Shown: positions 1 to 7,508 of the stretch, piece by piece
How positions within the stretch are numbered: the stretch's first letter is position 1
Layout: each line of letters opens with the position of its first letter
DNA from: Candidatus Fraserbacteria bacterium RBG_16_55_9
GTDB taxonomy: Bacteria; Bipolaricaulota; Bipolaricaulia; RBG-16-55-9
DNA: 8,476 bases
NCBI GenBank assembly: GCA_001778455.1
Contig: MFGX01000121.1
Coordinates: forward strand, 825-9,300
Reading direction: 5' to 3'
The notes under the pieces: generated by a model
The model's database searches: none
Seen by the model: the letters and a program-made list of their open reading frames with translations, nothing else
What the model was told of the DNA's origin: nothing
Made by a program: the position numbers and the translations under genes

Positions 1-258
1 CCAACGGCCAGAAAGCAGATGCCGTATGAATCGGGAATCCGACCCACCGGCACGGCCCGCGAGCGCTTTCACATCCGCTATCACGTGGTTGCCATGATCT
101 TTCTCGTCTTTGATTTGGAGATTGCCTTCATCTACCCCTGGGCTGTCATGTACAAACAACTGGGCTGGTTGGGGTTCTTTGAAATGATGATTTTTTTGGG
201 GATACTCCTGGTTGGATTTCTCTACGCTTGGAAACGAGGTGCCTTCCAATGGGAGTGA
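1..258 (+). CDS. nuoA: NADH-quinone oxidoreductase subunit A (5'-truncated)
   Basis: This is a small membrane subunit of complex I that packs against NuoH and NuoJ next to the quinone chamber. The frame is open from base 1 (Pro-Thr-Ala-Arg-Lys-Gln before the first Met at 19). That Met is internal, because the PYESG motif that follows belongs to the long loop between helix 1 and helix 2. The 85 visible residues keep the PYESG..PTGTAR.RF loop, then helix 2 with FDLE (Asp38 and Glu40 of the visible part, matching the conserved acidic pair of the family) and the AFIYPWA motif, then helix 3. About 35 N-terminal residues, including helix 1, lie outside the window, judged from the usual length of about 120 residues. 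The loop has Ser where many homologues have Cys (PYECG). The 3' end overlaps nuoB by 10 bases. Identity is secure; only the true start is unseen. Confidence 0.95.
   Translation, partial: PTARKQMPYESGIRPTGTARERFHIRYHVVAMIFLVFDLEIAFIYPWAVMYKQLGWLGFFEMMIFLGILLVGFLYAWKRGAFQWE
236..240 (+). promoter_or_regulatory. Ribosome binding site of nuoB
   Basis: GAGGT lies 8 bases before the ATG at 249, inside the end of nuoA. It decides the nuoB start: an in-frame TTG at 228 would give a seven-residue longer protein, but it lies upstream of this site and the added residues do not look like a NuoB N-terminus. Confidence 0.6.
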
Positions 259-758
259 GCACGCCGGGCAGCCCCTTCCTCACCACCACCGTGGCCCAAT
301 TCGAGAAGCTCATCAACTGGGCGCGAGCGAGTTCCGTCTGGCCGTTCCAATTTGGATTGGCTTGCTGCGCCATCGAGATGATGGCCACGGCCTCCGCGCG
401 CTTTGACCTGGCGCGCTTCGGGGCCGAGATGATGCGCGCCTCGCCGCGCCAGTCGGATCTCATGATCGTGGCCGGGCGGGTATCCCAGAAGATGGGACCC
501 GTGCTTCGGCATCTCTACGATCAGATGCTTGAGCCCAAGTGGGTCATCGCGATGGGCGATTGCTCCTCCTGCGGTGGGGTCTACAATAATTATGCAGTCA
601 TTCAGGGGGTGGACAAGATCGTGCCCGTCGATGTCTACGTGGCCGGTTGTCCTCCCACCCCCGATAACCTCCTCTACGGGTTCATCAAGCTCCAAGAGAA
701 GATCGCGCGGGAACATCCGCTGCGTCCCGTGACTGAGAAGGAGCTGAAGACGGCTTAG
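249..758 (+). CDS. nuoB: NADH-quinone oxidoreductase subunit B (cluster N2 subunit)
   Basis: This peripheral-arm subunit binds [4Fe-4S] cluster N2, the last carrier before quinone, and sits where the hydrophilic arm meets NuoH. The protein has 169 residues, in the normal range. The four expected ligands are visible: adjacent Cys39-Cys40 in FGLACCAIEMM, Cys105 in GDCSSCGG, and Cys134 in VAGCPPTP. The Cys105-Cys134 spacing of 29 matches E. coli NuoB. Flanking family signatures VYNNYAVIQGVD and PDNLLYGFIKLQEKI are also present. Cys108 is an extra cysteine at a position that is often Ser, Thr or Asn in homologues. The ATG at 249 is chosen for its Shine-Dalgarno site and a family-like N-terminus; it overlaps nuoA by 10 bases, suggesting coupled translation. 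The partners NuoC, NuoD and NuoI are not encoded next to it, although nuoC normally follows nuoB. Confidence 0.96.
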   Translation: MGVSTPGSPFLTTTVAQFEKLINWARASSVWPFQFGLACCAIEMMATASARFDLARFGAEMMRASPRQSDLMIVAGRVSQKMGPVLRHLYDQMLEPKWVIAMGDCSSCGGVYNNYAVIQGVDKIVPVDVYVAGCPPTPDNLLYGFIKLQEKIAREHPLRPVTEKELKTA

Positions 759-764
759 ATCCCC

Positions 765-1817
765 ATGGGGCCGCTCTGGGTCGTACTCGCGATCACTGCG
801 GTTAAGAGTCTTGTCGTCATCGTTGCATTGCTCACGGCGTTTGCGTATATGACGTGGTTGGAGCGGCGACTCGTCTCGCGCTTTCAGGTTCGCATCGGCC
901 CCAACCGCGTAGGCCCCTTCGGCCTCTTGCAGCCGGTAGCTGATGGAATCAAGCTCTTCTTTAAAGAAGATTTCATGCCCTCAGGCGCCGATCGAGCGCT
1001 CTACTTCATTGCCCCAGGACTTGCCATGGTTACGGCCTTCACGGCATTCGCCGTCATCCCCTTTGGCCCGCCGGAGGTCAAGCTATGGGGTGTGCCTCTC
1101 CTCCAGATCGCCAATCCCAACGCGGGCATTCTCTTCATACTGGCTGTGAGTTCCATTGGCCTTTACGGGATCATCCTGGGTGGCTGGTCCTCCAACAGTA
1201 AGTACCCGCTATTGGGTGCATTGCGATCTTCTGCTCAAATGATCAGCTATGAGTTGGGTGTGGGGTTGACCCTTGTAAGCGTGATCCTCCTCTCAGGCAC
1301 ACTCCAGCTCCCCCAGATCGTCGAGCAACAGACGCTCACTTGGTTCGGATTCCTGCCTCGTTGGAACATCTTCGTCATACCTGTAGGCCCACTCGCATTC
1401 TTGCTCTTCCTGATCGGTGCCACGGCAGAGACCAACCGCGCGCCTTTCGATCTGCCGGAGTCGGAGCAGGAGCTCACAGCGGGCTACCATACCGAGTACG
1501 GCGGGATGAAGTTCGCCGCCTTTTTCGTTGCAGAATACGTGAATTTGGTCACGGCAAGCGCAGTGGCTGTCACGCTCTTCTTTGGGGGTTGGGACGGACC
1601 ATTCGTGGATCAGGTCCCCCTTCTCGGCGTGCTCTGGTTCATCGCAAAAGTCTTCGCGTTTGTATTCTTCTTCATCTGGCTTCGGGCCACGCTCCCCCGA
1701 GTCCGTTATGATCAACTGATGGATTTGGGCTGGAAGTTACTCGTTCCCTTGGCGATATTGAACCTGGCGATCACCTCAGCGATCGTGCTCATCTGGCCCA
1801 GTCTCGGAGGAGGGTAG
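765..1817 (+). CDS. nuoH: NADH-quinone oxidoreductase subunit H
   Basis: This membrane subunit forms much of the quinone-binding chamber and the start of the proton path that leads into the membrane arm. Its 350 residues and about eight hydrophobic helices fit the family. Near residues 29-70 are MTWLERR, RIGPNRVGPFGLLQPVADG and KLFFKED. At 140-163 is the GWSSNSKYPLLGALRSSAQM region ending in SYE. At 219-250 is the signature ATAETNRAPFDLPESEQE with Glu222, Glu232, Glu234 and Glu236, followed by AGYHTEYGGMKF, the conserved acidic loop facing the quinone cavity. The gene starts 6 bases after nuoB. No good Shine-Dalgarno site lies at normal distance (AAGGAG at 738-743 is about 21 bases away), so translation is probably coupled to nuoB. 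nuoC to nuoG, which usually lie between these two genes, are absent, and nuoI does not follow. Confidence 0.97.
   Translation: MGPLWVVLAITAVKSLVVIVALLTAFAYMTWLERRLVSRFQVRIGPNRVGPFGLLQPVADGIKLFFKEDFMPSGADRALYFIAPGLAMVTAFTAFAVIPFGPPEVKLWGVPLLQIANPNAGILFILAVSSIGLYGIILGGWSSNSKYPLLGALRSSAQMISYELGVGLTLVSVILLSGTLQLPQIVEQQTLTWFGFLPRWNIFVIPVGPLAFLLFLIGATAETNRAPFDLPESEQELTAGYHTEYGGMKFAAFFVAEYVNLVTASAVAVTLFFGGWDGPFVDQVPLLGVLWFIAKVFAFVFFFIWLRATLPRVRYDQLMDLGWKLLVPLAILNLAITSAIVLIWPSLGGG
1806..1814 (+). promoter_or_regulatory. Ribosome binding site of nuoJ
   Basis: GGAGGAGGG at the very end of nuoH contains a full AGGAGG (1808-1813). It lies 13 bases before the nuoJ ATG at 1827, slightly longer than the usual spacing, and overlaps the terminal Gly codons of nuoH. 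Confidence 0.55.
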
Positions 1818-1826
1818 ATTCCACTC

Positions 1827-2327
1827 ATGAGGTCCGTGCTCTTCTGGATTCTGGCATTGGCAGCTGTGGGATCGAGCCTAACGATGATTACTCGAAGTAA
1901 ACCGGTCCACAGCGCGATTGCCTTCTTGGGCACTCTCGTGAGTCTGGCGGGATTGTTTCTGCTTCTGTATGCCCAGTTCGTGGCCATCCTGCAGATCGTC
2001 ATCTATGCGGGGGCCATCCTGGTGCTCTTCCTCTTCGTCATCATGTTGCTTCATGCTCGCTCGGGCGAAGGGTCCGTCGAGAAGCTCCGACTGCAACGCC
2101 CGCTGGCTATCGTGCTCTCGCTGGCGCTTCTTGCGGGAGTCAGCTTCTTGTTCTTGCAGGCAGGTCTGAGCGAGGCTCCAACCCCCGCAGCGGGGATGGG
2201 CACAGCAGAAGAAGTCGGGAAGACCCTCTTCGATCACTTCATCTTGCCTTTTGAAGTGGCTTCTGTGTTGCTGCTGGCCGGGATATTGGGTGCTGTGGTG
2301 CTCAGCAAGAAGGAGAGCTGGTCATGA
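1827..2327 (+). CDS. nuoJ: NADH-quinone oxidoreductase subunit J
   Basis: This membrane subunit of about five helices joins the quinone module (NuoH, NuoA) to the first channel subunit NuoK. It carries the hinge helix whose pi-bulge rearrangement is thought to connect quinone reduction to proton pumping. The 166-residue protein has the family core at 53-75: AILQIVIYAGAILVLFLFVI followed by MLL, with Tyr60 at the position of the conserved helix-3 tyrosine. A variable, Pro/Ala-rich periplasmic-type loop spans about 113-130. The last helix FEVASVLLLAGILGAVVL is typical of the C-terminus. It starts 9 bases after nuoH and ends in an ATGA overlap with nuoK, so nuoJ and nuoK should be translated together. 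No nuoI precedes it. Confidence 0.95.
   Translation: MRSVLFWILALAAVGSSLTMITRSKPVHSAIAFLGTLVSLAGLFLLLYAQFVAILQIVIYAGAILVLFLFVIMLLHARSGEGSVEKLRLQRPLAIVLSLALLAGVSFLFLQAGLSEAPTPAAGMGTAEEVGKTLFDHFILPFEVASVLLLAGILGAVVLSKKESWS
2311..2317 (+). promoter_or_regulatory. Ribosome binding site of nuoK
   Basis: AGGAGAG near the end of nuoJ, with AGGAG ending 8 bases before the nuoK ATG at 2324. This is the best-spaced Shine-Dalgarno site in the window and supports the ATGA overlap start. Confidence 0.65.
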
Positions 2328-2617
2328 GCGATTATCTCATACTCAGTGGCGTGCTATTTGCTATCGGGGCTCTGGGCGTGCTCGTACGGAGAAACGCCTT
2401 GATCGTATTCATGTCCATCGAGCTCATGCTCAACGCCGTGAATCTGGCTTTCGTGAGTTTCGCTCGCCAGCTCAATGACATGACTGGACAGGTAATCGTC
2501 TTCTTCGTGCTCGTGGTGGCAGCGGCAGAAGTGGTCGTCGGTCTGGCCATCATCGTCAACATCTTTCGTACGAAAGAGACCGTTGACATCGACGACATTG
2601 ACCTTTTGAGGGGGTAA
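2324..2617 (+). CDS. nuoK: NADH-quinone oxidoreductase subunit K
   Basis: This three-helix subunit (MrpC-like) lies between NuoJ and NuoN in the membrane arm and carries two buried glutamates essential for proton transfer. Both are visible: Glu33 in FMSIELMLNAVNLAF and Glu69 in VLVVAAAEVVVGLAI, matching E. coli Glu36 and Glu72. The length of 97 residues is normal, and the acidic C-terminal tail (TVDIDDIDLLRG) is a common ending in bacterial NuoK. The start overlaps the nuoJ stop by four bases and has a well-placed Shine-Dalgarno site. The stop is one base before the nuoL start. Confidence 0.97.
   Translation: MSDYLILSGVLFAIGALGVLVRRNALIVFMSIELMLNAVNLAFVSFARQLNDMTGQVIVFFVLVVAAAEVVVGLAIIVNIFRTKETVDIDDIDLLRG
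2608..2614 (+). promoter_or_regulatory. Ribosome binding site of nuoL
   Basis: GAGGGGG at the last codons of nuoK; its GAGG ends 7 bases before the GTG at 2619. It supports GTG as the nuoL start, since no in-frame ATG is near and the N-terminus MDLIWLVLALPLLGSLINGL is family-like. Confidence 0.55.
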
Positions 2618-2618
2618 A

Positions 2619-4523
2619 GTGGATCTCATCTGGTTGGTACTGGCTCTGCCCTTATTGGGCTCGCTGATCAACGGTCTCCTTGGCCGGCATCTTCCAAAGA
2701 GGTTGATCGGCTGGGTGGCCTGCGGGTCGGTGGGGCTCGCTTTTCTCATCTCTTTGCGAATCCTCTTCGATCTTCTGGCGCTCTCACCCAATCAGCGGGT
2801 CCCCCCCCAGACGCTCTTCGACTGGATCTCCGTCAGCGGCCTTTCGACTCAGATTAGCTTGCTGGTCGACCCGCTCTCTACGCTTATGATCTTGGTAGTC
2901 ACCGGGGTAGGATTTCTCATCCACGTCTATTCTGTGGGTTACATGAGCCATGACTCGGACTATTCTCGTTACTTCTCTTGGCTCAATCTTTTTACATTCT
3001 CGATGCTTGTGCTTGTGCTTGCCGACAATTTCCTGTTGCTCTTTGTAGGGTGGGAACTGGTCGGACTCTGCTCGTATCTGCTCATCGGGTTCTGGTTCAC
3101 TAGGCCGAGCGCTGCGGCGGCAGCTAAGAAAGCGTTCATCGTCAATCGCATCGGAGATTTTGGCTTCCTGATCGGGCTCTTCTTGCTCTTTGCGACCTTC
3201 GGCACTTTGGACTATCTTAAGATCTTTGAGGCAGCGGCGGTCCCTCATGCTTTACCAGAACTCACAGCAACAGTCATCACGCTTCTACTCTTTGCGGGAG
3301 CCGTGGGCAAATCAGCCCAGATCCCGCTCTACGTCTGGCTTCCGGATGCCATGGAGGGCCCCACGCCCGTATCGGCGCTCATCCACGCGGCCACCATGGT
3401 CACGGCCGGGGTCTACATGGTGGCCCGATCTCACGACCTCTACATGCTTGCGCCATTCTCGATGAACATTGTCGCTGCGGTGGGAGCGGTGACTGCTCTG
3501 ATGGCCGCTTCCATCGCACTCGTCAACAACGACATCAAGCGTGTACTCGCTTACTCTACGGTCTCTCAATTGGGCTATATGTTTCTCGCCGCTGGCGTGG
3601 GAGCTTTTTCCGCAGGCATGTTTCATCTGACGAGCCACGCCTTCATGAAAGCTCTGCTCTTTCTAGCTGCCGGTTCTGTGATGCACGCCTTGGGTGGCGA
3701 AGAGACTGACATGCGCAAGATGGGTGGACTTCGCAAGGTGATCCCCTGGACGTGGGGCGTCTTTCTCATTGGAGCGCTCGCCATGTCGGGCATATTCCCG
3801 CTCGTGGGCTTCTTTAGCAAAGACCTGATCCTCGAAGAGGCCTTTTCCAATGACTATGTGGCCTTGTGGTTAATCGGGTTGTTCACGGCCTTGCTTACGG
3901 CTTTCTACATGCTGCGGGCCTACTTCCTCACATTCCATGGGAAGCCTCGCTATGATGAAAAAGCCGTTCATCCTCATGAATCTCCGGCGGTCATGCTCTG
4001 GCCACTGCGGGGGTTGGCTGCGCTCACAATCATCGGAGGCATTCTCTGGATCTCGTGGATGGGCTTCACTCCTCTGAACGAGTTTCTTTCACCTGTCTTC
4101 GCCGGTGTGGCTGAGGGGGGGAGAGAACACACGGCAGCTTTGAGCGAGGGGGCGCTGATCGCGATCTCACTACTGGTGGCGCTCGCGGGCATCGGGATCG
4201 CCTGGTTGGTCTACATAAGGGGATTCCAACCAGGGGAAGCACTGCGGAAGACGTTTCGACCGTTTTATACATTGCTTGAGGGCAAATACTACGTCGATGA
4301 GCTTTACTATTCCGTGATTGTCCAACCAGGGCGACTACTCTCGCAGTTTCTGGCTACGGTCTTTGATCTACGGCTTCTCGATGGCCTCGTCAACGGCGTG
4401 GGTGCGTTGATCGATCGGGCAGGCGGAGCGCTGCGGCGTGTGGAGAGCGGGTATATTCGAAACTACGCCGCCTGGGTGCTTTTGGGTACTCTCGGGATTC
4501 TCATCTACTGGCTGATGCGCTGA
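2619..4523 (+). CDS. nuoL: NADH-quinone oxidoreductase subunit L
   Basis: This is the distal antiporter-like proton channel of complex I (MrpA-like), with the long lateral helix that runs back along the membrane arm. Its 634 residues are full length for NuoL. Key channel residues are visible: Glu146 in GWELVGLCSYLLIGF, Lys231 in AGAVGKSAQIPL, the WLPDAMEGPTPVSALIHAAT stretch with His256, Lys344 in HAFMKALLFLAAGS, and Lys401 in GFFSKDLIL. These correspond to E. coli Glu144, Lys229, His254, Lys342 and Lys399. The C-terminal third (about 511-634) holds the extra helix region, with KYYVDELYYSVIVQPG and a last membrane helix. Translation starts at GTG one base after nuoK and ends one base before nuoM. 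A run of eight C (2801-2808) encodes Pro-Pro near residues 62-63 without breaking the frame. Confidence 0.97.
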   Translation: MDLIWLVLALPLLGSLINGLLGRHLPKRLIGWVACGSVGLAFLISLRILFDLLALSPNQRVPPQTLFDWISVSGLSTQISLLVDPLSTLMILVVTGVGFLIHVYSVGYMSHDSDYSRYFSWLNLFTFSMLVLVLADNFLLLFVGWELVGLCSYLLIGFWFTRPSAAAAAKKAFIVNRIGDFGFLIGLFLLFATFGTLDYLKIFEAAAVPHALPELTATVITLLLFAGAVGKSAQIPLYVWLPDAMEGPTPVSALIHAATMVTAGVYMVARSHDLYMLAPFSMNIVAAVGAVTALMAASIALVNNDIKRVLAYSTVSQLGYMFLAAGVGAFSAGMFHLTSHAFMKALLFLAAGSVMHALGGEETDMRKMGGLRKVIPWTWGVFLIGALAMSGIFPLVGFFSKDLILEEAFSNDYVALWLIGLFTALLTAFYMLRAYFLTFHGKPRYDEKAVHPHESPAVMLWPLRGLAALTIIGGILWISWMGFTPLNEFLSPVFAGVAEGGREHTAALSEGALIAISLLVALAGIGIAWLVYIRGFQPGEALRKTFRPFYTLLEGKYYVDELYYSVIVQPGRLLSQFLATVFDLRLLDGLVNGVGALIDRAGGALRRVESGYIRNYAAWVLLGTLGILIYWLMR

Positions 4524-4524
4524 T

Positions 4525-6060
4525 ATGCTCACACTCATCGTTTTCATACCGGCGTTCGGAGCGTTGCTCATTGGGGCAATCTCTCGCGAAAGGCAGACGC
4601 TCATTCGAGGTGTCGCGCTCGCGGCAAGCGTAGCGGCTTTCGCGCTCTCGATCTGGTTGTTTACGGCCTTTGATTCTGATCAATTGGGCATGCAATTCAC
4701 CGAACAGCGCTCATGGATTCCAGAGATCGGGATCAGTTATCATCTCGGCGTAGATGGCATCTCGCTCTTGCTTGTCCTGCTGGCGACATTTCTTGTCCCG
4801 CTGCTCCTCCTGGCTCCTTGGGATGCGGTGAAGGAGCGCTACAAGATATTCTCCATCATGGTGCTCTTGCTAGAGACAGCCGTGATCGGTGTCTTTCTGG
4901 CTCTGGATCTTGTGCTCTTCTACGTCTTCTGGGAAACGATGCTCATCCCGATGTATTTCCTGATTGGCATCTGGGGTGGAGAGAGGCGCAGTTATGCCGC
5001 GATCAAGTTCTTCTTGTACACGATGGCGACGAGCGTTCTGATGCTCATTGCCATCATCGTGCTCTACTTCACCAGCGGGATGGGCACATTCGATTGGATG
5101 ATCTTACAGACCATCGGATTGGATCGCAGCGTGGAGGTCTGGCTCTTTGCCGCATTCGCGGCGGCTTTTGCCGTGAAGATCCCGCTCTGGCCTCTGCACA
5201 GCTGGCTGCCTGACGCGTACAGCGAGGCTCCCACAACGGGTACAATCTTGCTCTCTGCGCTCATGTCCAAGGCCGGGCTCTACGGTCTGATCCGCTTCGG
5301 CCTGACACTCTTTCCCAATGGAGCGGTAGAGCTAGCACCCTATCTCTTAACGCTGGCGCTCATCGGGGTGATCTACGGAGCGCTCGTTGCCTCTGCTCAG
5401 AAGGACTTAAAACGGCTGATCGCATACTCGAGTATTTCGCACCTGGGGCTCGTAGCCATCGGCATCTTCGCGTTTAGCGCTCTGGCCACAACCGGCAGTG
5501 TTCTCCAGATGGTCAATCACGGGGTGATCATCGCTGCGCTCTTCTGGGTCGTCGCGATCTTGACGGAGCGATTCGGCAAGCGAGGACTCGAAGACTTCGG
5601 TGGGTTAATGAGGGGAATGCCTCGCCTCACCGCGCTCTTTCTGGTCTTCCTGCTGGGGGCCGTAGCGCTACCGGGCACCAGCGGCTTCGTGGGCGAGTTT
5701 CTCATCTTGCTAGGGACGTTTATGACTAAGTACCAAGTGTACGCCATCATTGGAGCTTCTATTGCCATCCTCACCGCGGTCTACATGCTCTGGATGGCGC
5801 AGAGGGTATTCCATGGACCTCCGGTTGGCCAAGCTGAGAAGAGCGCCGCTGATCTTACGCCGCGAGAAATCGCTCTGTTGGCTCCCATCGTTGCGCTCAT
5901 CTTGTGGATTGGGATCTACCCGAAGCCCCTCTTGGATCGCATCTCTCCCTCTGTGGAAGCGCTGATTAGTCAAGCACAGAGCCGGATCGAGCTCATGGGA
6001 GACCTGCCACAGAGGAGATCGCCATCGGTTGACAACGCTCCGTCGGGATTGACACCATGA
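4525..6060 (+). CDS. nuoM: NADH-quinone oxidoreductase subunit M
   Basis: This is the middle antiporter-like proton channel (MrpD-like), with about 14 helices in 511 residues. Visible key residues are Glu137 in FYVFWETMLIPMYFLIGIWG, Lys218 in AVKIPLWPLHSWLPDAYSEA, Lys249 in MSKAGLYGLIRFG, and Glu391 in PGTSGFVGEFLIL. These match E. coli Glu144, Lys234, Lys265 and Glu407. The QMVNHGVIIAALFWVVAIL segment (328-346) departs from the usual HG-Ser-Thr/Ala version of this helix. The last 25 or so residues, after the final helix, form a polar tail rich in Pro, Ser and Arg whose end overlaps the nuoN start. No clear Shine-Dalgarno site precedes the ATG. It begins one base after the nuoL stop, so reinitiation is likely. 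Confidence 0.97.
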   Translation: MLTLIVFIPAFGALLIGAISRERQTLIRGVALAASVAAFALSIWLFTAFDSDQLGMQFTEQRSWIPEIGISYHLGVDGISLLLVLLATFLVPLLLLAPWDAVKERYKIFSIMVLLLETAVIGVFLALDLVLFYVFWETMLIPMYFLIGIWGGERRSYAAIKFFLYTMATSVLMLIAIIVLYFTSGMGTFDWMILQTIGLDRSVEVWLFAAFAAAFAVKIPLWPLHSWLPDAYSEAPTTGTILLSALMSKAGLYGLIRFGLTLFPNGAVELAPYLLTLALIGVIYGALVASAQKDLKRLIAYSSISHLGLVAIGIFAFSALATTGSVLQMVNHGVIIAALFWVVAILTERFGKRGLEDFGGLMRGMPRLTALFLVFLLGAVALPGTSGFVGEFLILLGTFMTKYQVYAIIGASIAILTAVYMLWMAQRVFHGPPVGQAEKSAADLTPREIALLAPIVALILWIGIYPKPLLDRISPSVEALISQAQSRIELMGDLPQRRSPSVDNAPSGLTP

Positions 6061-7508
6061 CCTCGCTAGACCTGACAGCCTTGCTTCCCGCGATCATCGT
6101 GACTGGGACGGCGCTTTTCGTTTTGCTGCTCGATCTGTTCATTCGCTCAGAGCAGAGGCAGTGGCTCCTCTGGATGAGCCTGATGGGTATAGTCGCAGCG
6201 GGAGTGGCCAATGGGCTCATCCCGGTTCAGGGCGCACCCCTCCTGCAGGGGATGATGCGCTTCGACGAGATCTCCAAGGCCTTCAATTTCTTGTTCTTGC
6301 TGGGCTGCGGATTGGCTCTCATGTTGTCCGCGGATTATCTTGTGCGCCAGGGGATCGCGCGCGGGGAATACTACGCGCTGGTGCTCCTCTCGACGCTGGG
6401 CGCGATGCTCATGGCTTCCAGCGCGGATCTGTTGATGATCTTCCTTGGGCTAGAGACTCTTTCCATTCCACTCTACATCTTGGCTACCTTCTTGAGACAC
6501 CAGACAAATTCTCAGGAGGCTGGCTTGAAATATTTCTTATTGGGCGCCTTCTCCAGCGCGCTGTTTCTATACGGAATTGCGCTCGTCTATGGGGCGACCG
6601 GGACAACCCAACTGGACACGCTATTCACGATCCTCTCCGAATCCATCGAAGGAGAGCCTCTCTTGCTCTACGCTGGGGTAGGGCTCTTGCTCGTAGGGTT
6701 AGCCTTCAAGGCTGCAGCGGTTCCTTTCCACACATGGGCGCCAGATGTATATGAAGGCTCACCTACGTCGGCCACTGCTTTTATGGCTGTCGTCGCCAAG
6801 GCCGCTGCTTTTGCAGCTCTATTGAGAGTATTCGCGTTCGCTTTCCTGGCTCTCTCGAGCAGCTGGATGTTTCTCATGGGGATCTTGGCTGTGCTCACGA
6901 TGGTCTTGGGCAACGTGGTTGCTGTGGTCCAGCTGAATCTCAAGCGGCTGCTTGCGTATTCGAGCATCGCGCACGCGGGGTATCTGCTCATCGCGGTGGC
7001 CTCAACTCAGAATGCGATGCTGCTGGGGCCAGCCACTTCGAGTCTGCTCTTTTATCTGCTCATTTACACGTTCACGACGCTGGGGGCGTTCGGGGTTGTG
7101 ATTTTGGCCGAAAGCAAGGGCGAGAACCTTTCGCTTACCGATCTATCTGGCTTAGCCACGCGTCATCCCTGGGTGGCTGCTGCGATGGCGATATTTATGA
7201 TTTCGCTGGCGGGGTTGCCTCCTACGGCAGGCTTCTTCGCCAAGTTTTATGTCTTTAGCACAGCCATTCAAGCCGGCGAATTGGGTTTGGCTCTGCTCGG
7301 TGTGCTGACGAGTGTGATCTCTGTTTATTATTACTTGCGGGTGGTATATTACATATACATGCGGCCTACGGCTGTAGAACGTCCAGTGTATCTCTCTCCG
7401 CTCACTGTGTTGGGAATCGCTCTGGCTGCGATCGGAGTGCTCGCCCTGGGGATCTATCCTCCGCTGGCGTTGAGCTGGATTCCACAAACTCTATTTGTAT
7501 TGCCTTGA
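6057..7508 (+). CDS. nuoN: NADH-quinone oxidoreductase subunit N
   Basis: This is the proximal antiporter-like proton channel, next to NuoK and NuoJ. It has 483 residues and about 14 helices, normal for bacterial NuoN. Channel residues are visible: Glu133 in IFLGLETLSIPLYILA, Lys218 in AFKAAAVPFHTWAPDVYEGS, Lys248 in AVVAKAAAF, and Lys396 in PTAGFFAKFYVF. The NLKRLLAYSSIAHAGYLL segment is also typical. The start overlaps the nuoM stop by four bases (ATGA) and has only a weak upstream purine stretch, so it probably depends on coupling with nuoM. It is the last nuo gene. Its stop codon is immediately followed by the stop codon of the convergent transporter gene, leaving no intergenic space. Confidence 0.97.
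   Translation: MTSLDLTALLPAIIVTGTALFVLLLDLFIRSEQRQWLLWMSLMGIVAAGVANGLIPVQGAPLLQGMMRFDEISKAFNFLFLLGCGLALMLSADYLVRQGIARGEYYALVLLSTLGAMLMASSADLLMIFLGLETLSIPLYILATFLRHQTNSQEAGLKYFLLGAFSSALFLYGIALVYGATGTTQLDTLFTILSESIEGEPLLLYAGVGLLLVGLAFKAAAVPFHTWAPDVYEGSPTSATAFMAVVAKAAAFAALLRVFAFAFLALSSSWMFLMGILAVLTMVLGNVVAVVQLNLKRLLAYSSIAHAGYLLIAVASTQNAMLLGPATSSLLFYLLIYTFTTLGAFGVVILAESKGENLSLTDLSGLATRHPWVAAAMAIFMISLAGLPPTAGFFAKFYVFSTAIQAGELGLALLGVLTSVISVYYYLRVVYYIYMRPTAVERPVYLSPLTVLGIALAAIGVLALGIYPPLALSWIPQTLFVLP

Noticed and set aside
228..248. TTG at 228 as the start of nuoB, giving METRCLP before MGVSTPG
   Set aside because: TTG is a rare start, the site lies upstream of the well-placed GAGGT, and the ATG at 249 gives a normal NuoB N-terminus and a short overlap with nuoA.
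222..716. 164-residue open frame on the - strand across nuoB
   Set aside because: It is a shadow of nuoB: rich in His, Arg and Gly, with no recognisable domain, while the + strand frame carries all NuoB cluster ligands.
2784..3248. 154-residue open frame on the - strand inside nuoL
   Set aside because: Highly charged composition of the kind produced by reading a membrane-protein gene backwards, no start context, no family features.
1..7508. Mrp-type Na+/H+ antiporter or membrane-bound hydrogenase operon instead of complex I
   Set aside because: NuoA, NuoB with N2 ligands, and NuoH with the quinone-site motif are all present, and L, M and N are three separate full-length subunits as in complex I. 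There is no MrpE/F/G and no hydrogenase large subunit.
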